Shown one piece after another: positions 1 to 12,149 of a stretch of DNA of 64,000 bases (its first letter is position 1; every line of letters begins with the position of its first letter). The stretch is taken from the NCBI RefSeq assembly GCF_001571085.1, contig NZ_BCTC01000004.1, forward strand, positions 62,001 to 126,000. Reading direction: 5' to 3'. The position numbers were made by a program, and so were the translations under genes. This DNA comes from Azohydromonas lata NBRC 102462. Its GTDB lineage: Bacteria; Pseudomonadota; Gammaproteobacteria; Burkholderiales; Burkholderiaceae_C. The notes under the pieces are model-generated. The model ran no database searches. It worked only from the letters and a program-made list of their open reading frames with translations, and was not told the DNA's origin.

Positions 1-6
1 AAGCCT

Positions 7-49
7 GCGCAGTGGGTGGCGTTGCCGCCCACTGCGCTTCATCATTTTC
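7..49 (+). terminator. Hairpin upstream of sspA, probable terminator of the preceding gene
   Basis: Positions 7-20 and 24-37 form a 14-bp stem with one G-U pair and a 3-nt loop. It is followed by a T-rich stretch (TTCATCATTTT). It probably ends the transcript of a gene lying just left of the window; the remaining bases up to position 76 hold only the sspA leader. Confidence 0.6.
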
Positions 50-76
50 TGAAGAGACAAACAAGGAGCCGCTTCC

Positions 77-694
77 ATGATGGTGCTCTACTCCGGAACC
101 ACCTGCCCCTACTCGCACCGCTGCCGTTTCGTGCTGTTTGAAAAGGGCATGGACTTCGAGATCCGCGACGTCGATCTCTTCGCCAAGCCTGAAGACATCG
201 CGCTGATGAACCCGTACAACGAGGTGCCCATCCTCGTTGAACGCGATCTCATCCTGTACGAGTCGCACATCATCAACGAGTACATCGACGAGCGCTTCCC
301 GCACCCGCAGCTGATGCCCGGCGACCCCGTGGCGCGTGCGCGCGTGCGGCTGTTCCTGCTCAACTTCGAGAAGGAGCTGTTCACGCACGTCAACGTGCTC
401 GAAGGCCGCGGCCAAGCCGTCAAGCCCACCGACAAGCAGTTGGAGAAGGCGCGCGCCCAGATCAAGGACCGCCTCACGCAGCTCGCGCCCATCTTCGTCA
501 AGAACAAGTACATGCTGGGCGACGACTTCTCGATGCTGGACGTGGCCATCGCCCCGCTGCTGTGGCGCCTGGACTACTACGGCATCGACATGTCCAAGAA
601 CGCCGCACCGCTGCTCAAGTACGCCGAGCGCATCTTCTCGCGCCCGGCCTACATCGAGGCGCTGACGCCGTCCGAGAAGGTGATGCGCAAGTAA
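77..694 (+). CDS. sspA: Stringent starvation protein A (GST-fold)
   Basis: SspA is a glutathione-S-transferase-fold protein that binds RNA polymerase and adjusts transcription during starvation and acid stress; it is not expected to act as an enzyme. The 205-residue product starts with a thioredoxin-like domain (residues 1-80, with the TCPYSHRCR stretch near the N-terminus and EVPILVERD) and continues into an all-helical GST C-terminal domain (LGDDFSMLDVAIAPLLWRL). Length is normal for the family. AAGGAG lies about 10 nt before the ATG. The gene is followed after 3 nt by sspB, the classic sspAB pair, so the two are almost certainly cotranscribed. Confidence 0.95.
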   Translation: MMVLYSGTTCPYSHRCRFVLFEKGMDFEIRDVDLFAKPEDIALMNPYNEVPILVERDLILYESHIINEYIDERFPHPQLMPGDPVARARVRLFLLNFEKELFTHVNVLEGRGQAVKPTDKQLEKARAQIKDRLTQLAPIFVKNKYMLGDDFSMLDVAIAPLLWRLDYYGIDMSKNAAPLLKYAERIFSRPAYIEALTPSEKVMRK

Positions 695-697
695 GCC

Positions 698-1216
698 ATG
701 AGCGAGGCCTCCACCGACCAGGGCTCCAGCACGCGCCCCTACCTGATCAGGGCGCTGCACGACTGGTGCACCGACAACGGCTTCACGCCCTACCTGGCGG
801 TCTACGTGGACCGCAGCGTGCAGGTGCCGCTGGAGTACGTGAAGAACAACGAGATCGTGCTCAACATCGGTTTCGAGGCGACCTCGGGACTGAAGCTGGG
901 CAACGAATTCATCGAGTTCAAGGCCCGCTTCGGCGGCCGTGCGCGCGAGATCGTGGTGCCGGTGGACCATGTGGTGGCCATCTATGCCCGCGAGAACGGG
1001 CAGGGCATGGCCTTCCCGGCGCCCACGGTCGCCGAGCCGCCGGCCGAGACGGCGGCGCCCGCTGCGCCGTCGCCCGCGCCGCAGGGCTTGCGCCTGGCCA
1101 CGGCCGAGCCCGAGGCCGCCGCACCGGCGCCCGTGGAAGACGACGAGGCGGCCACGCCCGAGCCGCCGCCGGAGCCGCCCACGCCGGGCCGTCCGTCGCT
1201 CAAGCGCATCAAGTGA
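698..1216 (+). CDS. sspB: ClpXP protease specificity-enhancing factor SspB
   Basis: SspB is an adaptor that tethers ssrA-tagged and some other substrates to ClpXP. The conserved substrate-binding domain covers about residues 8-110 (RPYLIRALHDWCTDNGFTPY, then NIGFEATSGLKLGNEFIEF and a VPVDHVVAIYA strand). A low-complexity Ala/Pro/Glu-rich linker follows and the protein ends in a short hydrophobic-basic tail (RPSLKRIK), which matches the ClpX-docking tail known in the family. 172 residues is usual for Burkholderiales. It starts 3 nt after the sspA stop and is probably translated from the same mRNA. Confidence 0.95.
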   Translation: MSEASTDQGSSTRPYLIRALHDWCTDNGFTPYLAVYVDRSVQVPLEYVKNNEIVLNIGFEATSGLKLGNEFIEFKARFGGRAREIVVPVDHVVAIYARENGQGMAFPAPTVAEPPAETAAPAAPSPAPQGLRLATAEPEAAAPAPVEDDEAATPEPPPEPPTPGRPSLKRIK

Positions 1217-1261
1217 AAAGGTGAAGCCAGCGGCGGCTAAAATGCCGCCGCTGTGCACCGT

Positions 1262-1337
1262 GCCGGCTTAGCTCAGTTGGTAGAGCAGCTGCCTTGTAAA
1301 CAGCAGGTCATCCGTTCGATTCGGATAGTCGGCACCA
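1262..1337 (+). tRNA. tRNA-Thr (anticodon TGT)
   Basis: A full cloverleaf is visible. The acceptor stem pairs GCCGGCU (1262-1268) with AGUCGGC (1327-1333). The D-arm holds AGCTCAGTTGGTAGAGC. The anticodon loop CTTGTAA gives anticodon TGT, which reads ACA threonine codons. The T-arm loop TTCGATT is present and the CCA end (1335-1337) is encoded. It sits 45 nt after sspB and is followed by its own terminator. Confidence 0.97.
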
Positions 1338-1357
1338 CCAAGCAAACTCAATGATTC

Positions 1358-1391
1358 ACGGCGCGTACCGCTTGCGGTGCGCGCCGTTTTT
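1358..1391 (+). terminator. Rho-independent terminator after tRNA-Thr
   Basis: Positions 1358-1371 and 1374-1387 form a 14-bp GC-rich stem with one G-U pair and a 2-nt loop. The run TTTTT follows (1387-1391). It lies 20 nt after the tRNA and also faces the converging dciA-like gene. Confidence 0.85.
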
Positions 1392-1412
1392 CTTGGCGCG
1401 GCCGAAACCCGC

Positions 1413-1724
1413 TCAGCCCTCCAGGGGGCGCAGGTGAATGCGGATGCGCTTGTCGCCAAAGCCCGCGTCGCGCAGTTGCTGCTCCATGCGCGGCAGCAGT
1501 TGGCGCAGCTTGGCCGCGACGGCGGCGTTGGAGGCCAGCAGTGTCCAGCCTTCCTCGTCCACGGGGCCGGCGCGCAGTTGCTGGCGCAGGGCCAGGGGCA
1601 GGACGCGGGTGGCGACTTCGAAGCGCTGGTTGGAGTCGCGCAGGCGCTGCGCCAGGCGCTGCAGCGCGGCGTTTTCGTCCAGCACTTTGGACAGCGGCAG
1701 GGCGGGTGGCATGGTGGTGGCCAT
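1413..1724 (-). CDS. DciA-like DUF721 protein (putative replicative helicase loader)
   Basis: Small DUF721-type protein of 103 residues. DUF721 proteins are linked to DciA, the ancestral bacterial loader of DnaB helicase. The core runs from LSKVLDENAALQRLAQRLRDSNQRFE through VLPLALRQQLRAGPVDEEGWTLLASNAAVAAKLRQLLPRMEQQLRD to the C-terminal IRIHLRP strand, consistent with the KH-like fold. I chose the ATG at 1724; an in-frame ATG at 1712 is the alternative, and the longer open frame upstream to 1817 is Arg/Pro-rich and unlikely to be translated. Position divergent from secA is, as I recall, typical in Burkholderiales. The family assignment rests on pattern and context and needs a profile search. 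Confidence 0.75.
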   Translation of the reverse strand: MATTMPPALPLSKVLDENAALQRLAQRLRDSNQRFEVATRVLPLALRQQLRAGPVDEEGWTLLASNAAVAAKLRQLLPRMEQQLRDAGFGDKRIRIHLRPLEG

Positions 1725-1730
1725 CGCCAA

Positions 1731-1736
1731 AGTGTA
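1731..1736 (-). promoter_or_regulatory. Candidate -10 box of the dciA-like gene
   Basis: On the minus strand TACACT is followed by 6 nt (TTGGCG) and then the ATG at 1724. A transcript from this box would start at or next to the A of the start codon, so the mRNA may be leaderless. No Shine-Dalgarno sequence is visible. No convincing -35 was identified. Confidence 0.4.
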
Positions 1737-1826
1737 GCCACAGCGCGCAAGGCTGCCCCGCGGGCGCGGCCTTGATGCCGGGCAAGGCGGCGTCGGCCGG
1801 GCGTCACGGGGCCGCAAAGACCCGGG

Positions 1827-1835
1827 TGTTAAACT
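1827..1835 (+). promoter_or_regulatory. Candidate extended -10 promoter of secA
   Basis: TGTTAAACT matches an extended -10 element (TGn plus TAAACT). It lies about 55 nt before the secA ATG, in the dciA-secA intergenic region. The -35 region is not recognisable. Confidence 0.4.
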
Positions 1836-1890
1836 GCCCGGCTTGCCCGCCGCGGCGGCCCGCGGCTTTGCTCCTCTTCATTTCCACTGC

Positions 1891-4626
<2,736 letters not shown>

Positions 4627-4674
4627 GCCTGCAGCCCCGCCGCTGAGCCGTATCGCAGCCTAGGAGTCGAACCC

Positions 4675-5904
4675 ATGCCCGTGAACCTGACCGCGCCTGA
4701 TCCCGCCACGCTTTCGCCCGTGCCGGGCGTGCGCATTGGCATCGCCATGGCCGGTGTGCGCAAGGCCAACCGCCGTGACCTGACCGTGATGACCCTGTCC
4801 GAGGGCTCGGCCGTGGCCGGCGTGTTCACGCTCAACCGTTACTGCGCCGCGCCGGTGCAGCTCTGCCGCGAGCACCTGGCCGCCGGCAACGGCGTGCGCG
4901 CCATCGTCATCAACACCGGCAACGCCAATGCCGGCACCGGCGAGGACGGCTTGGTGCGCGCGCGCCGCACCTGCATCGCGCTGGCCAAGCAACTGGACCT
5001 TTCGCCGGAACAGGTACTGCCTTTTTCCACCGGCGTGATCATGGAAACGCTGCCGGTGGAGCGCATAGAGGCCGGGTTGCCGGCGGCGCTGGCCGACCTC
5101 AAGGACGACAACTGGGCACTGGCGGCCGAGGGCATCATGACCACGGACACGCTGCCCAAGGCGGCGTCGCGGCAAGTGCAGATCAGTGGCCGCACCGTCA
5201 CCGTCACCGGCATCAGCAAAGGCGCCGGCATGATCCGGCCCAACATGGCCACCATGCTGGGCTTCGTCGCCACCGACGCCGTGATCGCCCCCGCGCTGCT
5301 GCAGCCCCTGGTCAAGGAAGCCGCCGACGCCAGCTTCAACCGCATCACCATTGACGGCGACACCTCCACGAACGACTCGTTCGTGCTGGTCGCCACCCGC
5401 CAGGCGGGCCACGACGAGATCACCGCGCTCGACTCCGCCGAGGGCCAGGCGCTGCGGGAGGCGGTGATTGCCGTGTCGCAACAACTGGCGCAGGCCATCG
5501 TCCGTGACGGCGAGGGCGCCACCAAGTTCATCACCGTGCGCATTGACGGTGGCCGCACCGAGGCCGAATGCCGCCTGGCGGCCTACGCCATCGCGCACTC
5601 GCCGCTGGTGAAAACCGCCTTCTTCGCCAGCGACCCCAACTTGGGCCGCATCCTGGCCGCGGTGGGCTACGCCGGCATTGACGACCTGGACCAGAACCTC
5701 ATCGACCTGTTCCTGGACGACGTGCACGTGGTGGTGAAGGGCGGACGGCATCCCGGGTACCAGGAAGCCGATGGCCAGCGCGTGATGAAGCAGTCCGAGA
5801 TCACGGTGCGGGTGGACCTGCACCGCGGCGACGCCAGCGCCACCGTCTGGACCTGCGACCTCTCGCACGACTACGTCAGCATCAACGCCGACTACCGCTC
5901 CTGA
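4675..5904 (+). CDS. argJ: Bifunctional glutamate N-acetyltransferase / amino-acid acetyltransferase ArgJ
   Basis: ArgJ transfers the acetyl group from N-acetylornithine to glutamate and can also use acetyl-CoA, which closes the cyclic arginine pathway. The 409-residue precursor is made as one chain and self-cleaves before a catalytic threonine; that site is visible as PNMATMLGF with the Thr near residue 193. Other family signatures are the NTGNANAGTG loop near residue 80 and the [20 protein letters not shown] segment in the beta half. Length is normal. It starts 48 nt after secA with a weak AGGAG at suitable distance, and a strong terminator follows. Confidence 0.97.
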   Translation: MPVNLTAPDPATLSPVPGVRIGIAMAGVRKANRRDLTVMTLSEGSAVAGVFTLNRYCAAPVQLCREHLAAGNGVRAIVINTGNANAGTGEDGLVRARRTCIALAKQLDLSPEQVLPFSTGVIMETLPVERIEAGLPAALADLKDDNWALAAEGIMTTDTLPKAASRQVQISGRTVTVTGISKGAGMIRPNMATMLGFVATDAVIAPALLQPLVKEAADASFNRITIDGDTSTNDSFVLVATRQAGHDEITALDSAEGQALREAVIAVSQQLAQAIVRDGEGATKFITVRIDGGRTEAECRLAAYAIAHSPLVKTAFFASDPNLGRILAAVGYAGIDDLDQNLIDLFLDDVHVVVKGGRHPGYQEADGQRVMKQSEITVRVDLHRGDASATVWTCDLSHDYVSINADYRS

Positions 5905-5910
5905 GTTGTC

Positions 5911-5953
5911 GCGCGGCGGGCGGCCCAACGGTGCCGCCCGCCGCGCTTTTCAT
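5911..5953 (+). terminator. Rho-independent terminator after argJ
   Basis: Positions 5911-5924 and 5933-5946 are perfectly complementary (14 bp, GC-rich) with an 8-nt loop, followed by TTTTCATTTT. It ends the secA-argJ transcript 7 nt after the argJ stop. Confidence 0.9.
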
Positions 5954-6080
5954 TTTGGGGTGCGATTTCTTCGCGCCCACGTGCCTCGCCTGTTCCCTTC
6001 GATTCGGGGGGAAACCCTGTGCGGGGTAAAGTCCTTGGTTCTTCGCGCTCACCCGGGTGCGATCTGCGCGCCCGCTTCCC

Positions 6081-9000
6081 ATGAACGCACCCATTCCTGT
6101 CAATACCCTGGCCGGCGCCGCCGTGGCGGCCGCTGTCGAAGACGCGCCGCGCCTGCGCGAGATTCCCTACAACTACACGTCCTTCTCCGACCGCGAAATC
6201 GTGTCCCGGCTGTTGGGCGAGCGGGCCTGGGTGCTGCTGCTGCAACTGCGCGAGCAGCGCCAGACCGGGCGCTCGGCTCGCATGCTCTACGAGGTGCTGG
6301 GCGACATCTGGGTGGTGCAGCGCAACCCCTACCTGCAGGACGACCTGCTGGACAACCCCAAGCGTCGCGAGGCGCTGATCCAGGCCCTGCAGCACCGCTT
6401 GGGCGAGATCGGCAAGCGCCGCGATCCGCAAACCGATTCGCAGCGCGACGCCCTGGTGGGCGAGCTGCTGGCACTGGCCGGCAAGGCAGTGGGGGATTTC
6501 GGCGCCTCCTTTGACGAGGTTGCCGAGCTGCGCCGGCGCGCACGCCGCGTGCTGGGCCGCCACACCGCCAAGGACAACATCAAGTTCGACGGCCTCTCGC
6601 GCGTGGCCCACGTCACGGACGCCACCGACTGGCGCGTGGAGTATCCCTTCGTCGTCCTCACGCCCGACTCCGAGGCGGAGATGGCGCAACTGGTCAAGGA
6701 CTGCGTGGAGCTGGGCCTGACCATCATCCCGCGCGGGGGTGGCACGGGCTACACGGGCGGCGCGGTGCCGCTGACCTGGAAGAGTGCCGTCATCAACACC
6801 GAGAAGCTGGAACAGATGACGGAGGTCGAGCTGGTCGACCTGCCCGGCGTGGCGCACAAGGTGCCCACCATCTGGACCGGCGCCGGTGTGGTCACGCAGC
6901 GCGTGGCCGACGCGGCCGAGCGTTCCGGCTACGTCTTCGCCGTGGACCCGACTTCGGCCGAGGCGAGCTGCGTGGGCGGCAACATCGCCATGAACGCCGG
7001 CGGCAAGAAGGCCGTGCTGTGGGGTACGGCGCTGGACAACCTGGCCTCCTGGCGCATGGTCACGCCAGAGGCCAAGTGGCTGGACGTGGTTCGGCTGGAG
7101 CACAACCTCGGCAAGATTCACGACGCGCCGCGCGTGCGCTTTGAGCTGCGCTACTTCGATGCCTCCGGCAAGACGCTGGAGCGCACCGAGACCATAGAGG
7201 TCCCGGGCAGCATCTTCCGCAAGGAAGGCCTGGGCAAGGACGTCACCGACAAGTTCCTCGCCGGCGTGCCCGGCATCCAGAAGGAAGGCTGCGACGGTCT
7301 CATCACCAGCGCGCGCTGGGTGGTGCACCGCATGCCCGCGCACGTGCGCACCGTGTGCCTGGAGTTCTTCGGCAACGCCAAGGACGCCGTGCCCTCCATC
7401 GTCGAGATCAAGGACTACATGTTCGCCCAGGCCAGGGACGGCGGCGCCATCCTGGCCGGCCTGGAGCACCTGGACGACCGCTACCTGCGCGCCGTGGGCT
7501 ACGCCACCAAGAGCAAGCGCGGCACGCTGCCCAAGATGGTGCTCATTGGCGACATCGTGGGCGACGACGACGTGGCCGTGGCCCGCGCCGCCAGCGAGGT
7601 GGTGCGCATGTCCAACGGCCGCTCCGGCGAGGGCTTCGTCGCCGTCAGCGCCGACGCGCGCAAGAAGTTCTGGCTGGACCGCAAGCGCACCGCCGCCATT
7701 GCGCGCCACACCAACGCCTTCAAGATCAACGAAGACGTGGTGATTCCGCTGGAGCGCATGGGCGAATACACCAACGGCATCGAGCGCATCAACATCGAGC
7801 TGAGCCTGCGCAACAAGCTGCAGTTGCTCGACGCGCTGGAAGCCTTCTTCACCCGCGGCAACCTGCCCCTGGGCAAGAGCGACGACGCCAGCGAGATCCC
7901 CAGCGCCGAGCTGCTGGAGGACCGCGTGCAGCAGGCGCTGCAACTGCTGCGCGAGGTGCGCCAACTGTGGCAGCAGTGGCTGCAGCAGCTGGACGACCTG
8001 CAGCCGGGCGGCGGGCGCAGCTTCTTCGAGCTCATTCAGGACACCACGCTGCGCGCCTCCTGGAAGACGCAGGTGCTCAAGGCGCTGCAGGGCTTGTTCG
8101 CCGGCGCGGCCTTCGCGCCCATCCTGGAGGAGTGCCGCCGCATCCACAAGCAGGTGCTGCGCTCGCGCGTGTGGGTGGCGCTGCACATGCACGCCGGCGA
8201 CGGCAACGTGCACACCAACATCCCGGTCAACTCCGACGACTACCAGATGCTGCAAACCGCCCATGAGGCGGTGGCCCGCATCATGGTGCTGGCGCGCAGC
8301 CTGGGCGGCGTGATCTCGGGCGAGCACGGCATCGGCATCACCAAGCTGGAATTCCTCAGCGACGAGGAGCTGCAGGGCTTTGCCGACTACAAGCGCCGCG
8401 TGGACCCGGAAGGCCGCTTCAACAAGGGCAAGCTGCTGCGCAACCCGCAGGCGCTGGGCCAGGACGTGCGCGCCGCCGATCTGGCGCATGCCTACACGCC
8501 GAGCTTCGGCCTGATGGGGCATGAGTCGTTGATCATGCAACAGAGCGACATCGGCGCCATCAGCGAGTCGATCAAGGACTGCCTGCGCTGCGGCAAGTGC
8601 AAGCCCGTGTGCGCCACGCACGTGCCGCGCGCCAACCTGCTCTACAGCCCGCGCAACAAGATCCTGGCCACCTCGCTGCTGGTGGAGGCTTTCCTGTACG
8701 AGGAGCAGACGCGCCGCGGCGTGTCCATCAAGCACTGGCAGGAATTCGAGGACGTGTCCGACCACTGCACGGTCTGCCACAAGTGCGCCACGCCCTGCCC
8801 GGTGAAGATCGACTTCGGCGACGTGTCCATGAACATGCGCAACCTGCTGCGCAAGATGGGCCAGAAGAGCTTCCGGCCCGCCGGCGCCGCGGCCATGTTC
8901 ATGCTCAACGCCACCAACCCGGAGACCATCAAGCTGGCGCGCACGGCGATGTTGGGCGTGGGCATCAAGGCGCAGCGCTTTGCCAACGACTTGTTCAAGC

Positions 9001-9992
9001 TCGCCGCCCGCAAGCAGACGGCCTTGCCGCCGGCCACGCACGGTGCGGCGCCGGTGCGCGAGCAGGTCATCCACTTCGTCAACAAGAAGCTGCCCGGCGG
9101 GCTGCCCAAGAAGACGGCGCGTGCGCTGCTGGACATCGAGGACAAGAACTACGTCCCCATCATCCGCAACCCCAAGCTGACCACGGCCGACACCGAGGCG
9201 GTGTTCTACTTCCCCGGCTGCGGCTCGGAGCGGCTGTTCAGCCAGGTGGGCCTGGCCACGCAGGCCATGCTGTGGCATGCGGGCGTGCAGACGGTGCTGC
9301 CCCCCGGGTATCTCTGCTGCGGCTACCCGCAGCGCGGCAGCGGCCAATTCGAGAAGGCCGAGAAGATCATCACGGACAACCGCGTGCTCTTCCACCGCGT
9401 GGCCAACACGCTCAACTATCTGGACATCAAGACCGTGGTGGTGAGCTGCGGCACCTGTTTCGACCAGCTCCAGGGCTACGAGTTCGACAAGATCTTTCCC
9501 GGCTGCCGCATCGTGGACATCCACGAGTACCTGCTGGAGAAAGGCATCAAGCTCGACAGCGCGGGCGCCTACCTTTATCACGATCCCTGCCACACGCCCA
9601 TGAAGCAGCAGGAGCCGATGAAGACGGTCCAGGCGCTGATGGGTCCCAACGTGCTCAAGAGCGAGCGCTGCTGCGGCGAAAGCGGCACGCTGGGCCTCAA
9701 CCGCCCGGACATCTCCACGCAGATCCGCTTCCGCAAGACCGAGGAGCTGCGCAAGACCGAGGCCGTGCTGCGCGACGCGGGCAAGGTCGGCGCCAAGGAG
9801 GACATCAAGATCCTCACTTCCTGCCCAAGCTGCCTGCAGGGGCTCAGCCGCTACGGCGAGGACCTGAACAACGGGCTGCTGGAGGCCGACTACATCGTGG
9901 TCGAGATGGCGCGCAAGATCCTGGGCGAGAACTGGATGCCGGACTACGTGGCCCAAGCCAACACCGGCGGCATCGAGCGCGTGCTGGTCTGA
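6081..9992 (+). CDS. Giant FAD-binding / Fe-S oxidoreductase (DUF3683, GlcD-GlcF-like fusion)
   Basis: A 1303-residue cytoplasmic or peripheral membrane dehydrogenase that combines a glycolate/D-lactate-oxidase type flavoprotein with its iron-sulfur partner in one chain. The order is: an N-terminal DUF3683-like region (about residues 1-170), an FAD_binding_4 domain with the [17 protein letters not shown] loop, an FAD-oxidase C domain ([28 protein letters not shown]), two 4Fe-4S motifs ([16 protein letters not shown] near 833 and [17 protein letters not shown] near 895), and two CCG-type cysteine-rich domains (FPGCGSERL with CCGYP; DPCHTP with CCGESGTLG). This fits electron transfer from a 2-hydroxy acid to a quinone. 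The substrate cannot be read from sequence. The ATG at 6081 was preferred over an in-frame start at 6057. Confidence 0.85.
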   Translation: MNAPIPVNTLAGAAVAAAVEDAPRLREIPYNYTSFSDREIVSRLLGERAWVLLLQLREQRQTGRSARMLYEVLGDIWVVQRNPYLQDDLLDNPKRREALIQALQHRLGEIGKRRDPQTDSQRDALVGELLALAGKAVGDFGASFDEVAELRRRARRVLGRHTAKDNIKFDGLSRVAHVTDATDWRVEYPFVVLTPDSEAEMAQLVKDCVELGLTIIPRGGGTGYTGGAVPLTWKSAVINTEKLEQMTEVELVDLPGVAHKVPTIWTGAGVVTQRVADAAERSGYVFAVDPTSAEASCVGGNIAMNAGGKKAVLWGTALDNLASWRMVTPEAKWLDVVRLEHNLGKIHDAPRVRFELRYFDASGKTLERTETIEVPGSIFRKEGLGKDVTDKFLAGVPGIQKEGCDGLITSARWVVHRMPAHVRTVCLEFFGNAKDAVPSIVEIKDYMFAQARDGGAILAGLEHLDDRYLRAVGYATKSKRGTLPKMVLIGDIVGDDDVAVARAASEVVRMSNGRSGEGFVAVSADARKKFWLDRKRTAAIARHTNAFKINEDVVIPLERMGEYTNGIERINIELSLRNKLQLLDALEAFFTRGNLPLGKSDDASEIPSAELLEDRVQQALQLLREVRQLWQQWLQQLDDLQPGGGRSFFELIQDTTLRASWKTQVLKALQGLFAGAAFAPILEECRRIHKQVLRSRVWVALHMHAGDGNVHTNIPVNSDDYQMLQTAHEAVARIMVLARSLGGVISGEHGIGITKLEFLSDEELQGFADYKRRVDPEGRFNKGKLLRNPQALGQDVRAADLAHAYTPSFGLMGHESLIMQQSDIGAISESIKDCLRCGKCKPVCATHVPRANLLYSPRNKILATSLLVEAFLYEEQTRRGVSIKHWQEFEDVSDHCTVCHKCATPCPVKIDFGDVSMNMRNLLRKMGQKSFRPAGAAAMFMLNATNPETIKLARTAMLGVGIKAQRFANDLFKLAARKQTALPPATHGAAPVREQVIHFVNKKLPGGLPKKTARALLDIEDKNYVPIIRNPKLTTADTEAVFYFPGCGSERLFSQVGLATQAMLWHAGVQTVLPPGYLCCGYPQRGSGQFEKAEKIITDNRVLFHRVANTLNYLDIKTVVVSCGTCFDQLQGYEFDKIFPGCRIVDIHEYLLEKGIKLDSAGAYLYHDPCHTPMKQQEPMKTVQALMGPNVLKSERCCGESGTLGLNRPDISTQIRFRKTEELRKTEAVLRDAGKVGAKEDIKILTSCPSCLQGLSRYGEDLNNGLLEADYIVVEMARKILGENWMPDYVAQANTGGIERVLV

Positions 9993-10012
9993 CCTGAGCT
10001 GCAGCGGCTGCT

Positions 10013-10561
10013 TCAGTCTTCGTCCGCGCCGCTGCCGATGCGGTGGGGCGCCGAAGACGGCCGCTCCTTTTGGCGTGAGGCCTTGCGTGGGCGCCAGCGC
10101 CGCTCCAGGCGTGCCACGGCACCGAGGATGGCCAGGACGATGAGGGCGGCCATCAACGCGGTGGCCGCGTGGCCATGGCCCGCGGCGGCCCCCACGGCAG
10201 CCGTCGTCCAAATGCCGGCCGCGGTGGTGAGGCCGCGGATCTTGCCTCGATCGCCGAGCTTGAGCACCGCGCTGGCCCCCAGGAAGCCAATGCCCGCGAC
10301 CACCCCCTGCAGCACGCGGCTGGGGCCGTCACCGCCGAGTCCCGCCTGCGCCGGTATCAGCATGAACAGCGCCGCTCCCAGTGCCACCAGCATGTGCGTG
10401 CGCAATCCGGCAGCACTGCCGTGCTGCTCCCGCTGCCAGCCTATGGCCGCTCCAAGCAAGACCGCCAGCAGCAGCCGAGTGGCCGCGCGCGTGAGTTGCT
10501 CCGTGTCCTGGAGGCCGGCGAATTCCGACTCCAGGGTGTCCAGCACCACCGCCCAGCTCAT
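10013..10561 (-). CDS. MgtC/SapB family membrane protein
   Basis: An inner-membrane protein of 182 residues with the MgtC core. Signatures are LLLAVLLGAAIGWQREQHGSAAGLRTHMLVALGA, GVVAGIGFLGASAVL and RGLTTAAGIWTTAAVGAAAGHG, forming about four or five membrane segments, with a basic C-terminal tail (RRWRPRKASRQKERP). MgtC proteins act in low-magnesium adaptation and in virulence of some pathogens, in part by modulating the F-ATPase; other family members are plain housekeeping proteins. I chose the ATG at 10561; the frame is open 60 nt further upstream. It converges with the large oxidoreductase, with only 20 nt between stops. Confidence 0.85.
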   Translation of the reverse strand: MSWAVVLDTLESEFAGLQDTEQLTRAATRLLLAVLLGAAIGWQREQHGSAAGLRTHMLVALGAALFMLIPAQAGLGGDGPSRVLQGVVAGIGFLGASAVLKLGDRGKIRGLTTAAGIWTTAAVGAAAGHGHAATALMAALIVLAILGAVARLERRWRPRKASRQKERPSSAPHRIGSGADED

Positions 10562-10647
10562 TGCGTGGGTACGCCGGTATCGCTCCGGGTGTGGCTGCTG
10601 GTCATGCGGCGGGCAGGGCAAGAATGGCGCCTACCCGTGGCCGCGGC

Positions 10648-11634
10648 TTACTCCGCGGACAGGTGCCGTGCCCTGATCAGGCCGTGCCAGAAGGCGGTTT
10701 CCTTCTGCACGAAGTCGGCCAGCGCCGCCGGCTCGCCCGGCAGCACCTCCAGGCCGAACTCCTCCAGCCGCGTCTTCACCTCCGGCGTGAGGATGGCCTT
10801 GTGCATCTCGGCCGAAAGGCGATTGACGATGGCCTGCGGCGTGCTGCGCGGGACGAACAGCGCCTGCCAGGCCGTGGCCTCGAAGTCCTTGACACCCGCT
10901 TCCTGCAGCGTGGGCACGTTGGGAAGGGCGGGGATGCGCTGTCGCCCCATCACGGCCAACGCCTTGAGCTTGCCGCTGCGTATCAGAGGCAGGCCGGCGG
11001 CAGTGTCCAGCACCGTCATGGGGACCTGGCCGGCGATCACGTCCTGCGATGCGAAGGCCGTGCCGCGATAGGGCACGTGCACTACGAAGCTGCCCGTGCG
11101 CTCCTTGAGCAACTCCATGGCGAGGTGGTGCGGGCTGCCGATGCCGGGCGAGGCGTAGCTGTAGCGGCCCGGGTTGGCCTTGAGGGCCTGCAGCCACTGG
11201 CGCGCGTCGTCGAAGCCGGACTGCGGATTCACTACCACGATGAGCGGAAAGCGCGCCATGAAGCCCACGGGCGCGAAGTCCTGCGGCGCGTAGGGCAGCC
11301 GCTTGTACATGGCCTGATGGAACACCATGGCGCCGTTGTCGCCGGTGAGCAGCGTGTAGCCGTCGGCCGGGGACTTGGCGGCGTTGTCGGTGCCAATGAT
11401 GCCGGCCGCGCCCGGGCGATTTTCGATGTAGAGGGTCTGGCCGAGCTGGCGGCCCATCTGCGGCGCGAGCTGGCGGGCAAGGAAGTCCGAGCCGCCGCCG
11501 GCCGGGTAGGCCACCACCCAGCGAATGGGTTTGGACGGCCAGGCCGCCTCATCCGCGCGGGCGGCCCAGGGTGACAGCGAGGCCAGCGCGGTGGCACTGG
11601 CGGCGTGGAGCAGGCGGCGGCGGGGCAGGTTCAT
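10648..11634 (-). CDS. Bug/TctC-family periplasmic substrate-binding protein
   Basis: A 328-residue exported solute-binding protein of the tripartite tricarboxylate transporter family, which is greatly expanded in Burkholderiales (Bug proteins). The N-terminus carries a twin-arginine-like signal peptide (PRRRLLHAASATALASLSPWAARA, cleaved near ADEA). The mature part has the family markers WPSKPIRWVVAYPAGGGSD, IENRPGAAGIIGTD, YASPGIGSPHHLAMELL and HVPYRGTA. The ligand, often a small carboxylate, cannot be assigned. No TctA/TctB membrane genes are adjacent, which is common for orphan Bug genes. The ATG at 11634 was chosen over one at 11655 because it gives the better signal peptide. Confidence 0.9.
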   Translation of the reverse strand: MNLPRRRLLHAASATALASLSPWAARADEAAWPSKPIRWVVAYPAGGGSDFLARQLAPQMGRQLGQTLYIENRPGAAGIIGTDNAAKSPADGYTLLTGDNGAMVFHQAMYKRLPYAPQDFAPVGFMARFPLIVVVNPQSGFDDARQWLQALKANPGRYSYASPGIGSPHHLAMELLKERTGSFVVHVPYRGTAFASQDVIAGQVPMTVLDTAAGLPLIRSGKLKALAVMGRQRIPALPNVPTLQEAGVKDFEATAWQALFVPRSTPQAIVNRLSAEMHKAILTPEVKTRLEEFGLEVLPGEPAALADFVQKETAFWHGLIRARHLSAE

Positions 11635-11656
11635 TGGGGTCGTGGGCGGGGCCAAA

Positions 11657-11683
11657 TTGGGCGATCTTAGCCAGCGGGATAAT
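11657..11683 (+). promoter_or_regulatory. Candidate sigma-70 promoter for the DUF971-ubiE pair
   Basis: TTGGGC (11657-11662) and GATAAT (11678-11683) are separated by 15 nt, shorter than the ideal 17. They lie about 45 nt upstream of the DUF971 start, in the divergent gap between it and the Bug-type gene. Confidence 0.3.
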
Positions 11684-11727
11684 CAGGCTTGACCGCGCCC
11701 GCGGGCGCACCGTTTTCCGGAGTCTTC

Positions 11728-12138
11728 ATGAGCAGCAGCTTCCAGCATCAACCCACGGCCCTCACCGTGCACCAGCAGTCACGGCAGCTGGAAATCAGCT
11801 TCGATGATGGATCCAACTTCCGCATTCCCTTCGAGCTGATGCGCGTGTATTCGCCCTCGGCCGAAGTCCAGGGCCATGGCCCGGGCCAGGAAACGCTGCA
11901 GACCGGCAAGCGCCAGGTGGAGATCAACGCCATTGAGCCCGTGGGCCACTACGCCGTACAGCCCACGTTCTCCGACGGCCACGACTCCGGCATCTTCACC
12001 TGGGAATACCTGTACTTCCTCGGCTCGCAGCAGGCGCAGCTGTGGCAGGACTACGAGAAACGGCTGCAGGCGGCCGGCGTCGATCGCGACGCGCCCATGC
12101 CCGAAAAAGCGGGTTCTTCCTGCGGCCACCACCACTGA
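11728..12138 (+). CDS. DUF971 protein (gamma-butyrobetaine hydroxylase N-terminal-like domain)
   Basis: A small soluble protein of 136 residues made of a single DUF971 domain ([67 protein letters not shown]). In eukaryotic gamma-butyrobetaine hydroxylase this fold binds zinc; stand-alone bacterial versions have no settled function. The C-terminus ends CGHHH, a possible metal-binding tail. GGAG lies 6 nt before the ATG. It is followed 11 nt later by ubiE, an arrangement I recall from other Betaproteobacteria. Confidence 0.88.
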   Translation: MSSSFQHQPTALTVHQQSRQLEISFDDGSNFRIPFELMRVYSPSAEVQGHGPGQETLQTGKRQVEINAIEPVGHYAVQPTFSDGHDSGIFTWEYLYFLGSQQAQLWQDYEKRLQAAGVDRDAPMPEKAGSSCGHHH

Positions 12139-12149
12139 ACCAACGCTTC

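Noticed and set aside
5892-10211. A 1439-codon open frame opposite the large oxidoreductase
   Set aside because: Same effect of codon bias; the plus-strand frame has clear FAD and Fe-S motifs.
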